Positions 10,737 through 20,180 of a DNA stretch of 64,000 bases are shown here, piece by piece. The translations under genes were made by a program, and so were the position numbers. The first letter of the stretch is position 1; each line of letters starts with the position of its first letter. The DNA lies in NCBI RefSeq assembly GCF_022919215.1, contig NZ_CP095046.1:4702501-4766500 (forward strand), in the 5' to 3' direction. The stretch comes from Hymenobacter cellulosilyticus (GTDB lineage: Bacteria > Bacteroidota > Bacteroidia > Cytophagales > Hymenobacteraceae). Below the pieces are notes generated by a model, which saw nothing but the letters and a program-made list of their open reading frames with translations, ran no database searches and was not told the DNA's origin.

Positions 10737-13280
10737 ATGAAACACCTTTTACTACTCTTTCTGCTGTTTGGCAGCCTGGGCGCCCGGGCCGTGCAGCTTA
10801 CGCTCCGGGTCGATATGCGCCAGCAAACGGTATCCGCCAGCGGCGTACATGTAGCCGGCAACTTCCAGGCCGCCGCCGGTTTTGCCGGCGACTGGAACCC
10901 GGCCACTACCCTGCTCACCGACGCGGATAATGACAAAGTCTACGAGGTGACCGTGAACGTGCCCGCCGGCAACTACCTCTACAAGTTTGTGAACGGCAAC
11001 ACCTGGGCCGGGGCCGAGCTGCCGCCCGCTACCTGCGGCGCCACCGATGGCAGCGGCAACGTGAACCGCCAGGTACTGGTAGCCGGTAGCGCCGTGCGCC
11101 TCCCCGCCCCGGCTTTTGGCGACTGCAGCACCCAGGTGCGCTTTGCCGTGAACATGCGCGGCCAAACCGTGTCGCGCAATGGCGTGCACGTGGTGGGCAA
11201 CTTCCAGCCCCTGGCCGGCTACGGCCTCGAGGGTGACGCCACGGCCCTGCCGCTTTCCGACGACAACGGCGACGGTATCTACGAGGTACAGATTGCCCTG
11301 CCAGGCCCCATCCGGTTTATGTACCGCTTCGTGAATGGCTCGACGCTGGCCGAGGCCGAAACCGTGCCCGCCGCCTGCGGCACGGCCGACGCCAACGGCA
11401 CGCTCAACCGGGTATTTGACGCCACGGCGGCCGTAAATACCATGCCGGCCGTGTGCTTCAACACCTGCCAGACCTGCTCGCCTTCCCTGACCGACTACAC
11501 CACTCACTGGTGGAACGACGCGGTGTTCTACGAGGTGTTTGTACGCAGCTTCTACGACAGCAACGGCGACGGACAGGGCGACTTTGCTGGCCTCACCCAG
11601 AAGCTCGACTACCTCAACGACGGCAACCCCGCTACTACCACTGACCTAGGCGTTACCGGCATCTGGCTGATGCCCATGATGGAGTCGCCGAGCTACCACG
11701 GCTACGACGTGACCAACTACAAGGCCACCGAGCCCGACTACGGCACCATGGCTCAGTTCGAAGCCTTTTTGGCGGCGGCCCACGCCCGCGGCATTAAGGT
11801 TATCATCGACCTGGTGCTCAACCACACCTCCAGCCAGCACCCCTGGTTTCAGCAGTCGGCCGGCAGCGCCACCAGCTCCTACCGCGACTGGTACCGGTGG
11901 TCGGCCACCAGCCCGGGCCTGGGCTGGTACCAGCGCAACGGCAGCTACTACTACGGCTACTTCTGGAGCGAAATGCCCGACTTGAACTGGCGCAACCCGC
12001 AGATGAAAGCCGCCATGTGGGATGCTACCCGCTTCTGGTTGAAAAAAGGCGTGGACGGCTACCGCCTCGACGCGGTGAAGTTTCTGGTGGAAGACGGCAC
12101 GACCAACGAAAACACACCCGGCACGCTGAACGTGCTGGAAGAATTTCACGACTCGGTACGGGCCGTTAATCCCCAGGCCTTTACCGTGGGCGAAGCCTGG
12201 TCGAACACCCCGGCCGTGGTGCCCTACGTGCTCAACCAGCGCCTCGACGCTTGCTTTGAGTTTGATTTGTCGACGGCCATTATCAGCAGCCTGAGCGCGG
12301 GCAACCCCGCGGCCCTGCGCACCCAGCTGGAGCTGGTGGACCGTTCGTACCCCAAGCTGCAGTACGCCACTTTCCTGAGCAACCACGACCAGAACCGGGT
12401 AATGAATGCTTTCGGCGGCGACCAGGCCCGCATGAAGCAGGCCGCGGCGCTGTATCTGACCATGCCCGGGGTGCCGTTCCTGTACTACGGTGAGGAAATC
12501 GGCATGCTTGGCACCGGCTCCGACGAAGACAAGCGCAAGCCCATGCAGTGGACCAGCGGCACCAATGCCGGCTTCAGCACCGGTACGCCCTGGCGCGCCC
12601 TGAACTCCAACTACACGCAGTTCAACGTGGCCACCCAGCAGGCCGACCCTACTTCCCTGCTCAACCACTATAAGCAGCTCATCCGCCTGCGCAATACCCA
12701 CGAGGTGCTGCGCAAAGGCTACGTACTGCCCGTGGCGGCTTCGGCTACCTCGGTGCTCAGCTATGCCCGCGTGTACCAGCAGGAAGCCACCATTACGGTA
12801 ACTAACATGGGCGGCGCTACCAGCAGCACTACCCTGGCCGTGAATGTATCCACGCTGCCAGCCGGTAGCTACCAGGTTACGGAGCTGCTCTCGGGCCAGT
12901 CGGCCGGCACCGTGACGCTCAACGCCCAGGGTGGCGTCAGCAACTGGACGCCGAGCCTGGCGGCGCTGGGCGCCAACCAGACCTGGCTGCTGCGCCTGGT
13001 GCCCGCTCAGACCTTGTCCACTGCGGGAGCTCACACGGCCTTCGCGCCCCAGTTGTTCCCTAACCCCGCCGCCAGCCAGGTTCGTCTGGAGCTGGGCGCT
13101 TCCTTCGCGGCTACCAGCACGGTGCAGGTGTACGACTTGCAGGGCCGCCTGCTGCACACGGCTTCCTTCTCGGGCCCGAGCCGCACGCTGAATACCAGTG
13201 CCTGGGCCGAGGGCGTGTATTTCCTGCGCGTACAGTCAGGCGCCGGCGTTTCAACCCAGCGTCTGCTCATTGCCCGCTAG
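10737..13280 (+). CDS. secreted GH13 alpha-amylase with T9SS sorting domain
   Basis: 847 residues from ATG at 10737. A signal peptide (1-18, ending ARA) is followed by two homologous beta-sandwich modules (about 20-115 and 122-225, each VDMRxQTVSxxGVHVxGNFQ). The GH13 (beta/alpha)8 domain shows region I DLVLNHTSS (about 356), region II GYRLDAVKF with nucleophile D445, region III VGEAW with acid/base E486, and region IV FLSNHDQNR with D551. A C-terminal beta domain is followed by a T9SS tail starting LFPNPAASQ. Predicted extracellular starch or maltodextrin hydrolase. It converges on the GH85 gene. Confidence 0.95.
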   Translation: MKHLLLLFLLFGSLGARAVQLTLRVDMRQQTVSASGVHVAGNFQAAAGFAGDWNPATTLLTDADNDKVYEVTVNVPAGNYLYKFVNGNTWAGAELPPATCGATDGSGNVNRQVLVAGSAVRLPAPAFGDCSTQVRFAVNMRGQTVSRNGVHVVGNFQPLAGYGLEGDATALPLSDDNGDGIYEVQIALPGPIRFMYRFVNGSTLAEAETVPAACGTADANGTLNRVFDATAAVNTMPAVCFNTCQTCSPSLTDYTTHWWNDAVFYEVFVRSFYDSNGDGQGDFAGLTQKLDYLNDGNPATTTDLGVTGIWLMPMMESPSYHGYDVTNYKATEPDYGTMAQFEAFLAAAHARGIKVIIDLVLNHTSSQHPWFQQSAGSATSSYRDWYRWSATSPGLGWYQRNGSYYYGYFWSEMPDLNWRNPQMKAAMWDATRFWLKKGVDGYRLDAVKFLVEDGTTNENTPGTLNVLEEFHDSVRAVNPQAFTVGEAWSNTPAVVPYVLNQRLDACFEFDLSTAIISSLSAGNPAALRTQLELVDRSYPKLQYATFLSNHDQNRVMNAFGGDQARMKQAAALYLTMPGVPFLYYGEEIGMLGTGSDEDKRKPMQWTSGTNAGFSTGTPWRALNSNYTQFNVATQQADPTSLLNHYKQLIRLRNTHEVLRKGYVLPVAASATSVLSYARVYQQEATITVTNMGGATSSTTLAVNVSTLPAGSYQVTELLSGQSAGTVTLNAQGGVSNWTPSLAALGANQTWLLRLVPAQTLSTAGAHTAFAPQLFPNPAASQVRLELGASFAATSTVQVYDLQGRLLHTASFSGPSRTLNTSAWAEGVYFLRVQSGAGVSTQRLLIAR

Positions 13281-13331
13281 CCGGCCTGAGCTACCCAGCC
13301 TGTTGTAAATCAATAAGCTCGTTTAAAGACA

Positions 13332-13366
13332 AAGAGCCCGTTCTACTGGTGTAGGACGGGCTCTTC
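13332..13366. terminator. bidirectional intrinsic terminator
   Basis: Hairpin AAGAGCCCGTTCTA / TAGGACGGGCTCTT between the convergent amylase and GH85 genes; the T-run is short on both sides. Confidence 0.7.
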
Positions 13367-13412
13367 GCTGTTCAATGTAACCGAATGATATCCACTCGGA
13401 AGGGGCCGGGCG

Positions 13413-16343
13413 TTACTGCTTGAGCAGCTTCACCGTGGCCGTGCCGGTAGCATTGCTTACCCGCACCACGTAAAGGCCGGCCGCCTGGGTTACGGGCACC
13501 GACAGCCGCTCGGCGGCGGTAGCGGGCCGGATTTGCTGCTGCCAGACCACCGCGCCCAGCAGATTTACCAGCTGCACCAGCGTGGACTGACCCTGGGCCC
13601 CGCGAATTTCTACCTGGGCCACGTTGCCGTGAATGGGGTTGACCACGGCCGCAACGCCCAGCTCCGCAGTGGCCCGGGCCGGCTGCACGGCCATCGACAC
13701 GCAGGCCGACGGCACATTGGTCGACCAGTCAGTGGGCGTCATATTGACCAGCGCCCCCTGGTGGCCGTGCCCGGTTTGGTCGACGGTTACCAGGCCGCTA
13801 CCTTCGTTGAAGGTCCAGTAGCCCTCCAGGCCTGCCGCGGTGGAGGGCACCGCGCACCGGCCCGCCAGGATTTCGGCCGGGGTCAGGGCCCGGGTCCAGA
13901 CGCGCACTTCGTCGAGGGCCCCGTTGAGCACCCGGCTGTTGTCGAAGTTGCGGCCCATAAAGAAGTTGCTGTTGGCCACAAACGAACCCGTGGCGTTGAG
14001 CGAGGCATTGAGCTGCCCGTTGAGGTAAAGCCGCATTACGGAGCCGTCGAAGGTGGCCGCCACGTGGTACCAGGTGCCGGCCAACAGGTCCGTGGGCGAG
14101 TTGACCTTGCGGGCAATACCGTTGACCAGCATCACAAACTGCAGACGGTTGGCGGCCTGGTTGGCGTCGCCGAGGCGCACCAGGGCCGTATTGGCGCCGT
14201 CTTCCATGCCCATTACGCTGGAAATGAAGGGCGAAGTAGCCTTAAAGCCATTCGGCTTTAGCCAGCACTCCATGCTCAGGGCCGAGCCGGTCAGGTTGAT
14301 AGGACCGGCGTCTACGTACTTGGTGGCCCCGTCGAAGCTCAGGCTGGTGTTGCCGCCGGAGCTGCCGGGCGCCACCACGGTGATGTAGCCGGTGCGGGTG
14401 AGCGAATCGCGGCCGGCGGCGTTGGTGGCCCGCAGCTTCACGCTGTAGGTACCCGGCGCGGCATACTGCACCGTGGGAAACACGGCCGTGCTGGTCGCCG
14501 GAGTGCCGCCCTCAAACGTCCAGAAGTAGCTGCTGGCGTTGGTCGAGGCGTTGGAAAACGTGACAGTCTGATTGGGCACTACCACGGTGGCACTGGCGGT
14601 GAAGTCCACGGCTGGTTTGGTGGTCACGGCCGCACCGGTGTAGAGCTTCAGACGGCCCAGGTTCAGGCGGTAGTCGGTGACGGCCGCAGCCGCCGAAGCC
14701 TGCACCCCAATGAGGGCTATTTCCCGCCCGGCGTAGCCTGCCAGGCTGAGGGTGCGCGTGTTCCAGAGCGTGTCGGACACCGCGCCCAGATCGAGGGCGG
14801 CGGGGTTGGCCAGGTCGTCGGTGAAGTAGAGCAGCAGCTGGGTGTGGCTGGGTCCCGCGGCGGCCGTTTTGAAGGTTACGTCCAGATTGGCGGGCGTGGT
14901 GCTGGGCAAGGGCAGCTTGGTTTGGAAAAGCTTCACGGTGGCGCTGTTGCTACCGCTCAGGCTGCCCTGCAGCTTCACCGAATTGCCGCCGTAGTAGGCC
15001 CGGCTGAAATCGTAGCCCACGGTGATGGGCGCCGCGCCCGACTTGTTCCACTGCCAGCTGGGCAACAGGCTTTGCTTGCCCATGTCGGTCCAGCCCTTGG
15101 TTAGCTGCTCGCCGTTGTTGGCGAACAGCTTGCCCTGGCCCACGGAGAAGTAGGTGTCAAATGGCAACGAGTTGATGACGCTGCGCACGGGCACGTAGCT
15201 GCCGAAGCCTTTCCAGCCGCTGGCGTCCTCGGTGGTTACGTCCAGGTCGTTGCCGGCAAACAGGCGCTGCTCGGTTCGGTAAAAGCCCGCGTAGTCGGCC
15301 GCCGAGCTGTTAAACGAGTTCAGGCCGCCGTTGTAAGTCAGGTTGGTGGCAAACAAACCCAGGGACAAGCGGGGCTGGGCCGGGTTGCCGCCGGTGAAGT
15401 AGTTGTCAATCCAGGCCGTTTGGGTGAACAGGGCCTGGGGGTTGCGGCCGGGCCAGAGGTCGGCGCCCATGTACACGTCGAACGGGCTGCGGCCCAGGTT
15501 CTGGGCAGTGGTTACGGAGGTGTTGATGTTGTTGGGCCCCGACCAGAAGTAGTTGGTAAACATAGCGTCGCTGACCCGGGCCGAGCCGTCCTGCAGCAGG
15601 AGCTGGTTGTTGGCATTCAGCGCGTTCTGGTAAGAAATACTGCCGCTGGGTAGCATGGCGTCGTACCAGTGAATTTCCATGCCTGCGGGCCGCAGCTGCT
15701 GCAGGCGCTTGAGCAGGTTGCGCAGCTCGGTGGCCGTGGCCGTGGGCACCGACGACTCCTGGTTGAAAAACCACCCGTCGAAGCCGTAGTAGTTGGCTAC
15801 GTCCACCAGCTTCTGGGCCGCAGTGTACTCGCCGCTGCCGTCTTTCTGAATGAGCAGGTTTACGTCGGCGGCCGAAGTGAATACCGAGCCGATAACCTTC
15901 ACCCCGTTGCGGTGGGCCGCCTCCACCCAAGGGCGGGTGGGCAGGGCCACCGGCCCGTCAAACCAGGTCAGCACGTCAATGTACTGCCAGTGGGTGAAGT
16001 TGTAGAGGTTGAAGCGGTTCTGCTCGTTGAGGTAGCCCGCAAAGCCCGTCATGCCGTCGGGGATGTAGTTGACTTTGTGACTGAAGCTCTGGTTGGGGTT
16101 AAGCTGGGTGCTCAGCGAATTCTGGCGCGCCGCCAGCGCCACCCGGCTCACGTTGGCCGGTACGGCGGTGGGGCCGGTGGGCGTCCAGGCCAGCAGCTGG
16201 GCCACCGAAAGCTTGGTGTACTGCGCGGCGGGTTCCAGCTGGGCCAGGGCCGGCAGGGAGTTGAGCAGGAGCAGCACCAGAGCCCAGGCAAGGTGGCGGA
16301 GCCGGGCGGAGTTCAAACCAGAATAAGAGTAGCGTAGCAGCAT
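13413..16343 (-). CDS. secreted GH85 endo-beta-N-acetylglucosaminidase with PKD, LamG and T9SS domains
   Basis: 976 residues from the ATG at 16343 (MLLRYSYSG); the open frame continues upstream but without a signal-like N-terminus. The signal peptide ends PALAQ. The GH85 barrel (about 35-400) contains HWQYIDVLTWF, GVKVIGSVFT and the catalytic DGWFFNQES, with N194 and E196 as the substrate-assisting Asn and acid/base Glu, then EIHWYDAM. A beta-sandwich module, a PKD domain (about 565-645) and a LamG/ConA-like domain (about 655-860) precede a T9SS tail. The family acts on the chitobiose core of N-glycans, so glycoprotein or fungal glycan scavenging is likely. Confidence 0.92.
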   Translation of the reverse strand: MLLRYSYSGLNSARLRHLAWALVLLLLNSLPALAQLEPAAQYTKLSVAQLLAWTPTGPTAVPANVSRVALAARQNSLSTQLNPNQSFSHKVNYIPDGMTGFAGYLNEQNRFNLYNFTHWQYIDVLTWFDGPVALPTRPWVEAAHRNGVKVIGSVFTSAADVNLLIQKDGSGEYTAAQKLVDVANYYGFDGWFFNQESSVPTATATELRNLLKRLQQLRPAGMEIHWYDAMLPSGSISYQNALNANNQLLLQDGSARVSDAMFTNYFWSGPNNINTSVTTAQNLGRSPFDVYMGADLWPGRNPQALFTQTAWIDNYFTGGNPAQPRLSLGLFATNLTYNGGLNSFNSSAADYAGFYRTEQRLFAGNDLDVTTEDASGWKGFGSYVPVRSVINSLPFDTYFSVGQGKLFANNGEQLTKGWTDMGKQSLLPSWQWNKSGAAPITVGYDFSRAYYGGNSVKLQGSLSGSNSATVKLFQTKLPLPSTTPANLDVTFKTAAAGPSHTQLLLYFTDDLANPAALDLGAVSDTLWNTRTLSLAGYAGREIALIGVQASAAAAVTDYRLNLGRLKLYTGAAVTTKPAVDFTASATVVVPNQTVTFSNASTNASSYFWTFEGGTPATSTAVFPTVQYAAPGTYSVKLRATNAAGRDSLTRTGYITVVAPGSSGGNTSLSFDGATKYVDAGPINLTGSALSMECWLKPNGFKATSPFISSVMGMEDGANTALVRLGDANQAANRLQFVMLVNGIARKVNSPTDLLAGTWYHVAATFDGSVMRLYLNGQLNASLNATGSFVANSNFFMGRNFDNSRVLNGALDEVRVWTRALTPAEILAGRCAVPSTAAGLEGYWTFNEGSGLVTVDQTGHGHQGALVNMTPTDWSTNVPSACVSMAVQPARATAELGVAAVVNPIHGNVAQVEIRGAQGQSTLVQLVNLLGAVVWQQQIRPATAAERLSVPVTQAAGLYVVRVSNATGTATVKLLKQ

Positions 16344-16488
16344 CAGGCTTAGGGGTTTAGTAGACAATCCATTCACTCGCCGGTCAAGGTACAACTGAAT
16401 TCGGATTCTGCTATATCCTTTTAGCATTTGACTTAAGCCGACTCTTACCCACGAAGCATGACCAAGCAAAGTGTCTGTCAAAGCCTCG

Positions 16489-16648
16489 TGTCATGGCGAG
16501 GAGGTCCGACGACGCCATCCGTCCTCTGAAATGTGCTGAGCTGCCTTAACTGAAAAGCCCTAGCGTCTGCTATGATGTTAGGGCTTTCTGGTAAAAGGGT
16601 GTTGGTCACTAGCAGAGGACGGATTGCTTAGCGTTGCTCGCAATGACA
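16489..16648. repeat. REP/MITE-like palindromic element
   Basis: Two imperfect inverted arms, 16489-16527 (begins TGTCATGGCGAGGAGG) and 16614-16648 (reverse complement begins TGTCATTGCGAGCAACG), both ending CCGTCCTCT. They flank a hairpin with stem AAAGCCCTA/TAGGGCTTT at 16552-16589. The TGTCATTGCGAG start is a common repeat family in Bacteroidota and other genomes. It lies between divergent genes. No transposase is present. Confidence 0.7.
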
Positions 16649-16755
16649 ACATCAGCGTACTTCTCACCTTCTCCTTCCCAGCACATTACAAAACCCCACC
16701 CGGCGCGGGGCGTTAGAACAGGCTTACTTACCTGATCTGCTAACCTACCTTCGCT

Positions 16756-17736
16756 ATGAAAAAGAACTCCTTGAGCGGTGCCGTCGTGGTTATTACCGGC
16801 GCCAGCAGCGGCATTGGCCGCGCCACGGCCCTCACCTTTGCCCGGCACGGCGCCAAGCTGATCCTGGCCGCCCGGCGCTCCGGCGTGCTGGCCGAAGTGG
16901 CCCACGAGTGCGAGCAGCTGGGCGCCCACGTGCTGGCCGTGCCCACCGACGTTACTGACGCCCAGGCCGTAGCCCGCCTGGCCCAGACCGCCCAGCATTT
17001 CGGTGGCATCGATATCTGGGTGAATAACGCTGGCAGCGGAGCCGTGGGCAAGTTTGAGGAAGTACCGCTAGCTGCCCACGAGCAGGTCATCAAGCTCAAT
17101 CTGCTGGGCTACCTCTACGGGGCCCACGCCGTGCTGCCCTACTTCCGGGAGCAGGGCCACGGCACGCTCATCAACGTTATATCCCTGGGAGCCTGGCTGC
17201 CCGAGCCTTACACGGCCTCCTACAGCGCCAGCAAGTACGGGGCCCGAGGCTTGATGGATACGCTGCGGGCCGAGCTCAGCAATGAGCCCCACATTCACGT
17301 CTGCGACGTGCACCCCTCCTACATCGACACGCCGGGCTTTCAGCACGGGGCCAACTACGTGGGCAAGGTCATCAAGCCCGCCCCGCCGGTATTTCCCGCC
17401 CAGAAGGTGGCCGATACCATCCTGGCCGTAGCTTCCCGCCCCCGAGCTACTACTATGGTGGGCTGGCCGGCCCCGGTGCTGCGCTGGTCCTACGCCCTGG
17501 CCCCGGGCCTGATGGGCCGGGCCAGCCGCCGCCTGTTCGACACGTACTTTAAGCAGGCCCGCCCCGCTCCCACCGGTGAAAATAGCCTGTTTACGCCCAA
17601 TCCCGCCCCCCACGGCGCTGATACGTCCGGCGGCTGGCGCCAGCCCACCAAGCCCCGCAACGGCAAGTGGGTGGGCGCGGCTCTAGTCGCCGGCCTGGGT
17701 GCCGGGCTACTCATCTGGCCCCGCAATGCCCGGTAG
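16756..17736 (+). CDS. SDR family oxidoreductase with C-terminal membrane anchor
   Basis: 326 residues. The N-terminal Rossmann domain has TGASSGIGRA at about 11-20, NNAGSG, a serine in the INVISLGAW strand, and catalytic YSASKYG. After the roughly 250-residue SDR core a variable linker leads to a C-terminal hydrophobic helix (GAALVAGLGAGLLIW) with a short basic tail, predicting a tail-anchored membrane enzyme. Substrate unknown. It stands alone, transcribed away from the GH85 gene. Confidence 0.92.
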   Translation: MKKNSLSGAVVVITGASSGIGRATALTFARHGAKLILAARRSGVLAEVAHECEQLGAHVLAVPTDVTDAQAVARLAQTAQHFGGIDIWVNNAGSGAVGKFEEVPLAAHEQVIKLNLLGYLYGAHAVLPYFREQGHGTLINVISLGAWLPEPYTASYSASKYGARGLMDTLRAELSNEPHIHVCDVHPSYIDTPGFQHGANYVGKVIKPAPPVFPAQKVADTILAVASRPRATTMVGWPAPVLRWSYALAPGLMGRASRRLFDTYFKQARPAPTGENSLFTPNPAPHGADTSGGWRQPTKPRNGKWVGAALVAGLGAGLLIWPRNAR

Positions 17737-18081
17737 GCAATACTAGCACTGCACTCCGCGAATTAGTAAAAGTCTCACTAGCTCACCAAGCGGCCACTTG
17801 GCTACTTAGTGAGCTAGTGAGATACCACTAAACGGCGCGTAGGTTGGTGATAAAGAATGCTTTTTGCAAGCTCCTAGTTACCTCACAACATGTGCATTCA
17901 GTGGAGCCCCAACTGAGCGCATTAAGTCGCAGCGGCGGGGCGCTTATCGTAATTTTTCGCTTCGTTGTAGCGAGCCCCTTGCACAAAGGTCATTTCGTAG
18001 GCCGCTAGTCTCAGCAATACCAAACATTTGGTGTCCTGGAGAGGCTACCGTAGCTTTGAATCCTACAATCGACCCGCTCCC
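17737..18081. other. intergenic, 345 bases, with an inverted repeat
   Basis: Contains a near-perfect inverted repeat at 17773-17821 (arms TCTCACTAGCTCAC and GTGAGCTAGTGAGA). No T-run follows, so it is not a clear terminator. The rest is an AT-richer leader before the AraC regulator; no ORF is supported. Confidence 0.4.
17773..17821. repeat. 14-bp inverted repeat / hairpin
   Basis: Arms are exact complements over 14 bases separated by about 20 bases. It could be a weak terminator for the upstream SDR, a regulator site or a repeat remnant; the sequence does not decide. Confidence 0.5.
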
Positions 18082-19026
18082 ATGACTTCTACCGCGCTCC
18101 ATACGCTCTACCAGGAGTTAGCTCCCTGCACCAGCCTCGACCTGAGCACGCTGCTGCCCGGTGGCATTCAGCGCGAAGTCGGCCACTTCAATGTGTTCGA
18201 CATCGCCGACCTCTGGGAGCCCACCCAGATGCGGCCCGCCACTCCCTACACCTGCCGCTCGTTCTACAAAATCAGCCTGTTGCGCAGCCGTAGTCACGCC
18301 GAGTATGCCGAGCAAACTATCACTATTGAGCCGGATGCGCTGGTCTTTTCGACGCCCAAAGTGTCGTTTGAGTGGTGGCCTGCCGAGCCGCAGCAAGGAC
18401 AGTTCTGCCTGTTCACGGCCGAGTTTTTGCTGCCCGTACTTGGGGGTAGCACCCCCGACGAGCTGCCCCTGTTCCGGGCCGACGGCTACCCCGTATTTCA
18501 GCTGACGCCGGCCGAAGCGGCGCGGGCCACGGCTATTTTCAGCCAGATGCACGAGGAGCTAGCTTCCGACTACGCCCACAAATACGACCTGCTGCGGGCC
18601 TACGTGCTGGAGCTGCTGCACCTGGGCCAGAAGCGGCAGCCCACCACGACACTGCACCCGGCCCACTCGGCAGCGGCGCGGCTGAGTTCGCGCTTCGTGG
18701 AACTGCTCGAGCGGCAGTTTCCCTTAACCACGGCCCAGCAACGGGTACCGCTGCGCACGGCCAAGGACTTTGCCGACCAACTGGCCGTGCACGTCAACCA
18801 CCTCAATAAAGTACTCAAGGACAGCACCGGCCGCACTACCACCGACCTTATCGGCGGGCGACTGGTGCAGGAAGCCAAGGTGCTTCTGCAACAATCCGAC
18901 TGGACACTCTGGGAAATTGCCGATAGCCTGGGCTTCGTCGATGTCGCCCACTTCTCCCACTTCTTCCGCCGCTATGCCGCCGTGAGTCCCGGCGCATATC
19001 GGACCCTAAAGACGACGGCGGATTGA
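18082..19026 (+). CDS. AraC family transcriptional regulator
   Basis: 314 residues from ATG at 18082. The N-terminal half is a cupin-like effector domain; the C-terminal 100 residues hold a double helix-turn-helix AraC domain with FADQLAVHVNHLNKVLKD as the first and WEIADSLGFVDVAHFSHFFRRYAAVSPGAYR as the second, the latter the signature segment. It ends 94 bases before an SDR gene on the same strand, the usual layout for an AraC regulator controlling an adjacent SDR. Confidence 0.93.
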   Translation: MTSTALHTLYQELAPCTSLDLSTLLPGGIQREVGHFNVFDIADLWEPTQMRPATPYTCRSFYKISLLRSRSHAEYAEQTITIEPDALVFSTPKVSFEWWPAEPQQGQFCLFTAEFLLPVLGGSTPDELPLFRADGYPVFQLTPAEAARATAIFSQMHEELASDYAHKYDLLRAYVLELLHLGQKRQPTTTLHPAHSAAARLSSRFVELLERQFPLTTAQQRVPLRTAKDFADQLAVHVNHLNKVLKDSTGRTTTDLIGGRLVQEAKVLLQQSDWTLWEIADSLGFVDVAHFSHFFRRYAAVSPGAYRTLKTTAD

Positions 19027-19120
19027 TTTCTACAAAAAGCTGATTGGCGGATACAACGCCGCTGCCAACGTGCCCGGAGACCTTTGTCGTGTTCAAATCA
19101 ACACCACAAATGCACTTCGT

Positions 19121-19872
19121 ATGAGTACTTCCAAAATTGCCCTCGTGACCGGCGGCAGCCGGGGCCTGGGCAAAGATATGGCCCTGAAACTGGCCCAGCA
19201 GGGCATCGACGTTGTTCTGACGTACCGCAGCCAGCAGGCCGAAGCTGCCGCGGTGGTAGCCGACATCGAGGCCATGGGCCGGCGCGCCGTGGCCCTGCCG
19301 CTGAACGCCGCCGACCTGAGCACGTTTGCTACGTTCTTCGCCCAGCTCACCACGGCCCTCTCCGCCACCTTCGGCACCGACCGGTTCGACTTTCTCATCA
19401 ATAACGCCGGGACCAGCCTCACCGCCCCATTGTCGAGACGACCGAGGCCCAGTTTGATGAGATGCTCAACATTCATTTCAAGGGCGTGTACTTCCTTACG
19501 CAACAGGCGCTGCCCCTGCTGCGCGACGGCGGCCGGATTATTAATATTTCCTCCGGTACCACGCGGGTTGCTTTCGCCGGAAGCTCGGCCTATGCCAGTA
19601 TGAAAGGCGCAGTGGAAGTATTCACGCGCTATCTGGCCCTGGAGCTGGGCAGCCGGGGCATTGCCGCCAATGTGGTAGCACCCGGCGCGGTGTTTGGCGG
19701 CGGAGCCATGACGGACACGCCCGAAATCCGCGCCTACGTGGCCCAGATTACGGCCCTGGGCCGCGTGGCCGAGCCCGACGACATCGGCGGCATCGTCGCC
19801 TTCCTCTGCACCGATGCCGCCCGCTGGCTCAATGGCCAGCGCCTCGAAGCTACGGGTGGTATGATGCTGTAA
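19121..19872 (+). CDS. SDR family oxidoreductase (frame broken once)
   Basis: 250 residues after restoring one C in the run at 19425-19428; this turns LTAPLSRRP into LTAPIVETTEAQFDEMLNIHFKG, the expected family sequence. Motifs: TGGSRGLGKDMA at about 10-21, NNAGTS, SSGT, catalytic YASMKGA, and a C-terminal TGGMML, matching a 3-oxoacyl-ACP-reductase-like short SDR. The start is ATG at 19121. It is probably controlled by the AraC regulator just upstream. The break is most likely a sequence error. Confidence 0.88.
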
Positions 19873-19897
19873 TAACACCTTGCCCGTCAGCTGTTCA

Positions 19898-19950
19898 CGC
19901 AAATGAAAGGCCTTTACTGGGTTATACCAGTAAAGGCCTTTCGTTTGCGT
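19898..19950 (+). terminator. long hairpin terminator
   Basis: Extended hairpin: arms GAAAGGCCTTTACTGG and CCAGTAAAGGCCTTTC around a six-base loop, with ACGCAAA/TTTGCGT outer pairing. It follows the SDR gene by 25 bases. Confidence 0.75.
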
Positions 19951-20180
19951 CATTTTAGCCAGGGGCGCCCCATTAAGCGCTACTGCAAAACGTACGAGGC
20001 CCGCCGCACCCGTCGATGACAGCCGAATTGCGCTATCCTGGGCCCGGCTACTGAAAGTGTGGTTTAGCCGGGACCCGGGCAACGGCCATCGAAACCGACG
20101 CGGACGAAAACGGCAGCATCAGCTACCAGGTCACCACTACCGCATCCAATCCGCCGCTGCACGGGCAAGCAACCCCCACC
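19951..20180. other. intergenic, no feature seen
   Basis: 230 bases between the terminator and the convergent serine hydrolase. No ORF, hairpin or repeat was recognised. Confidence 0.3.
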
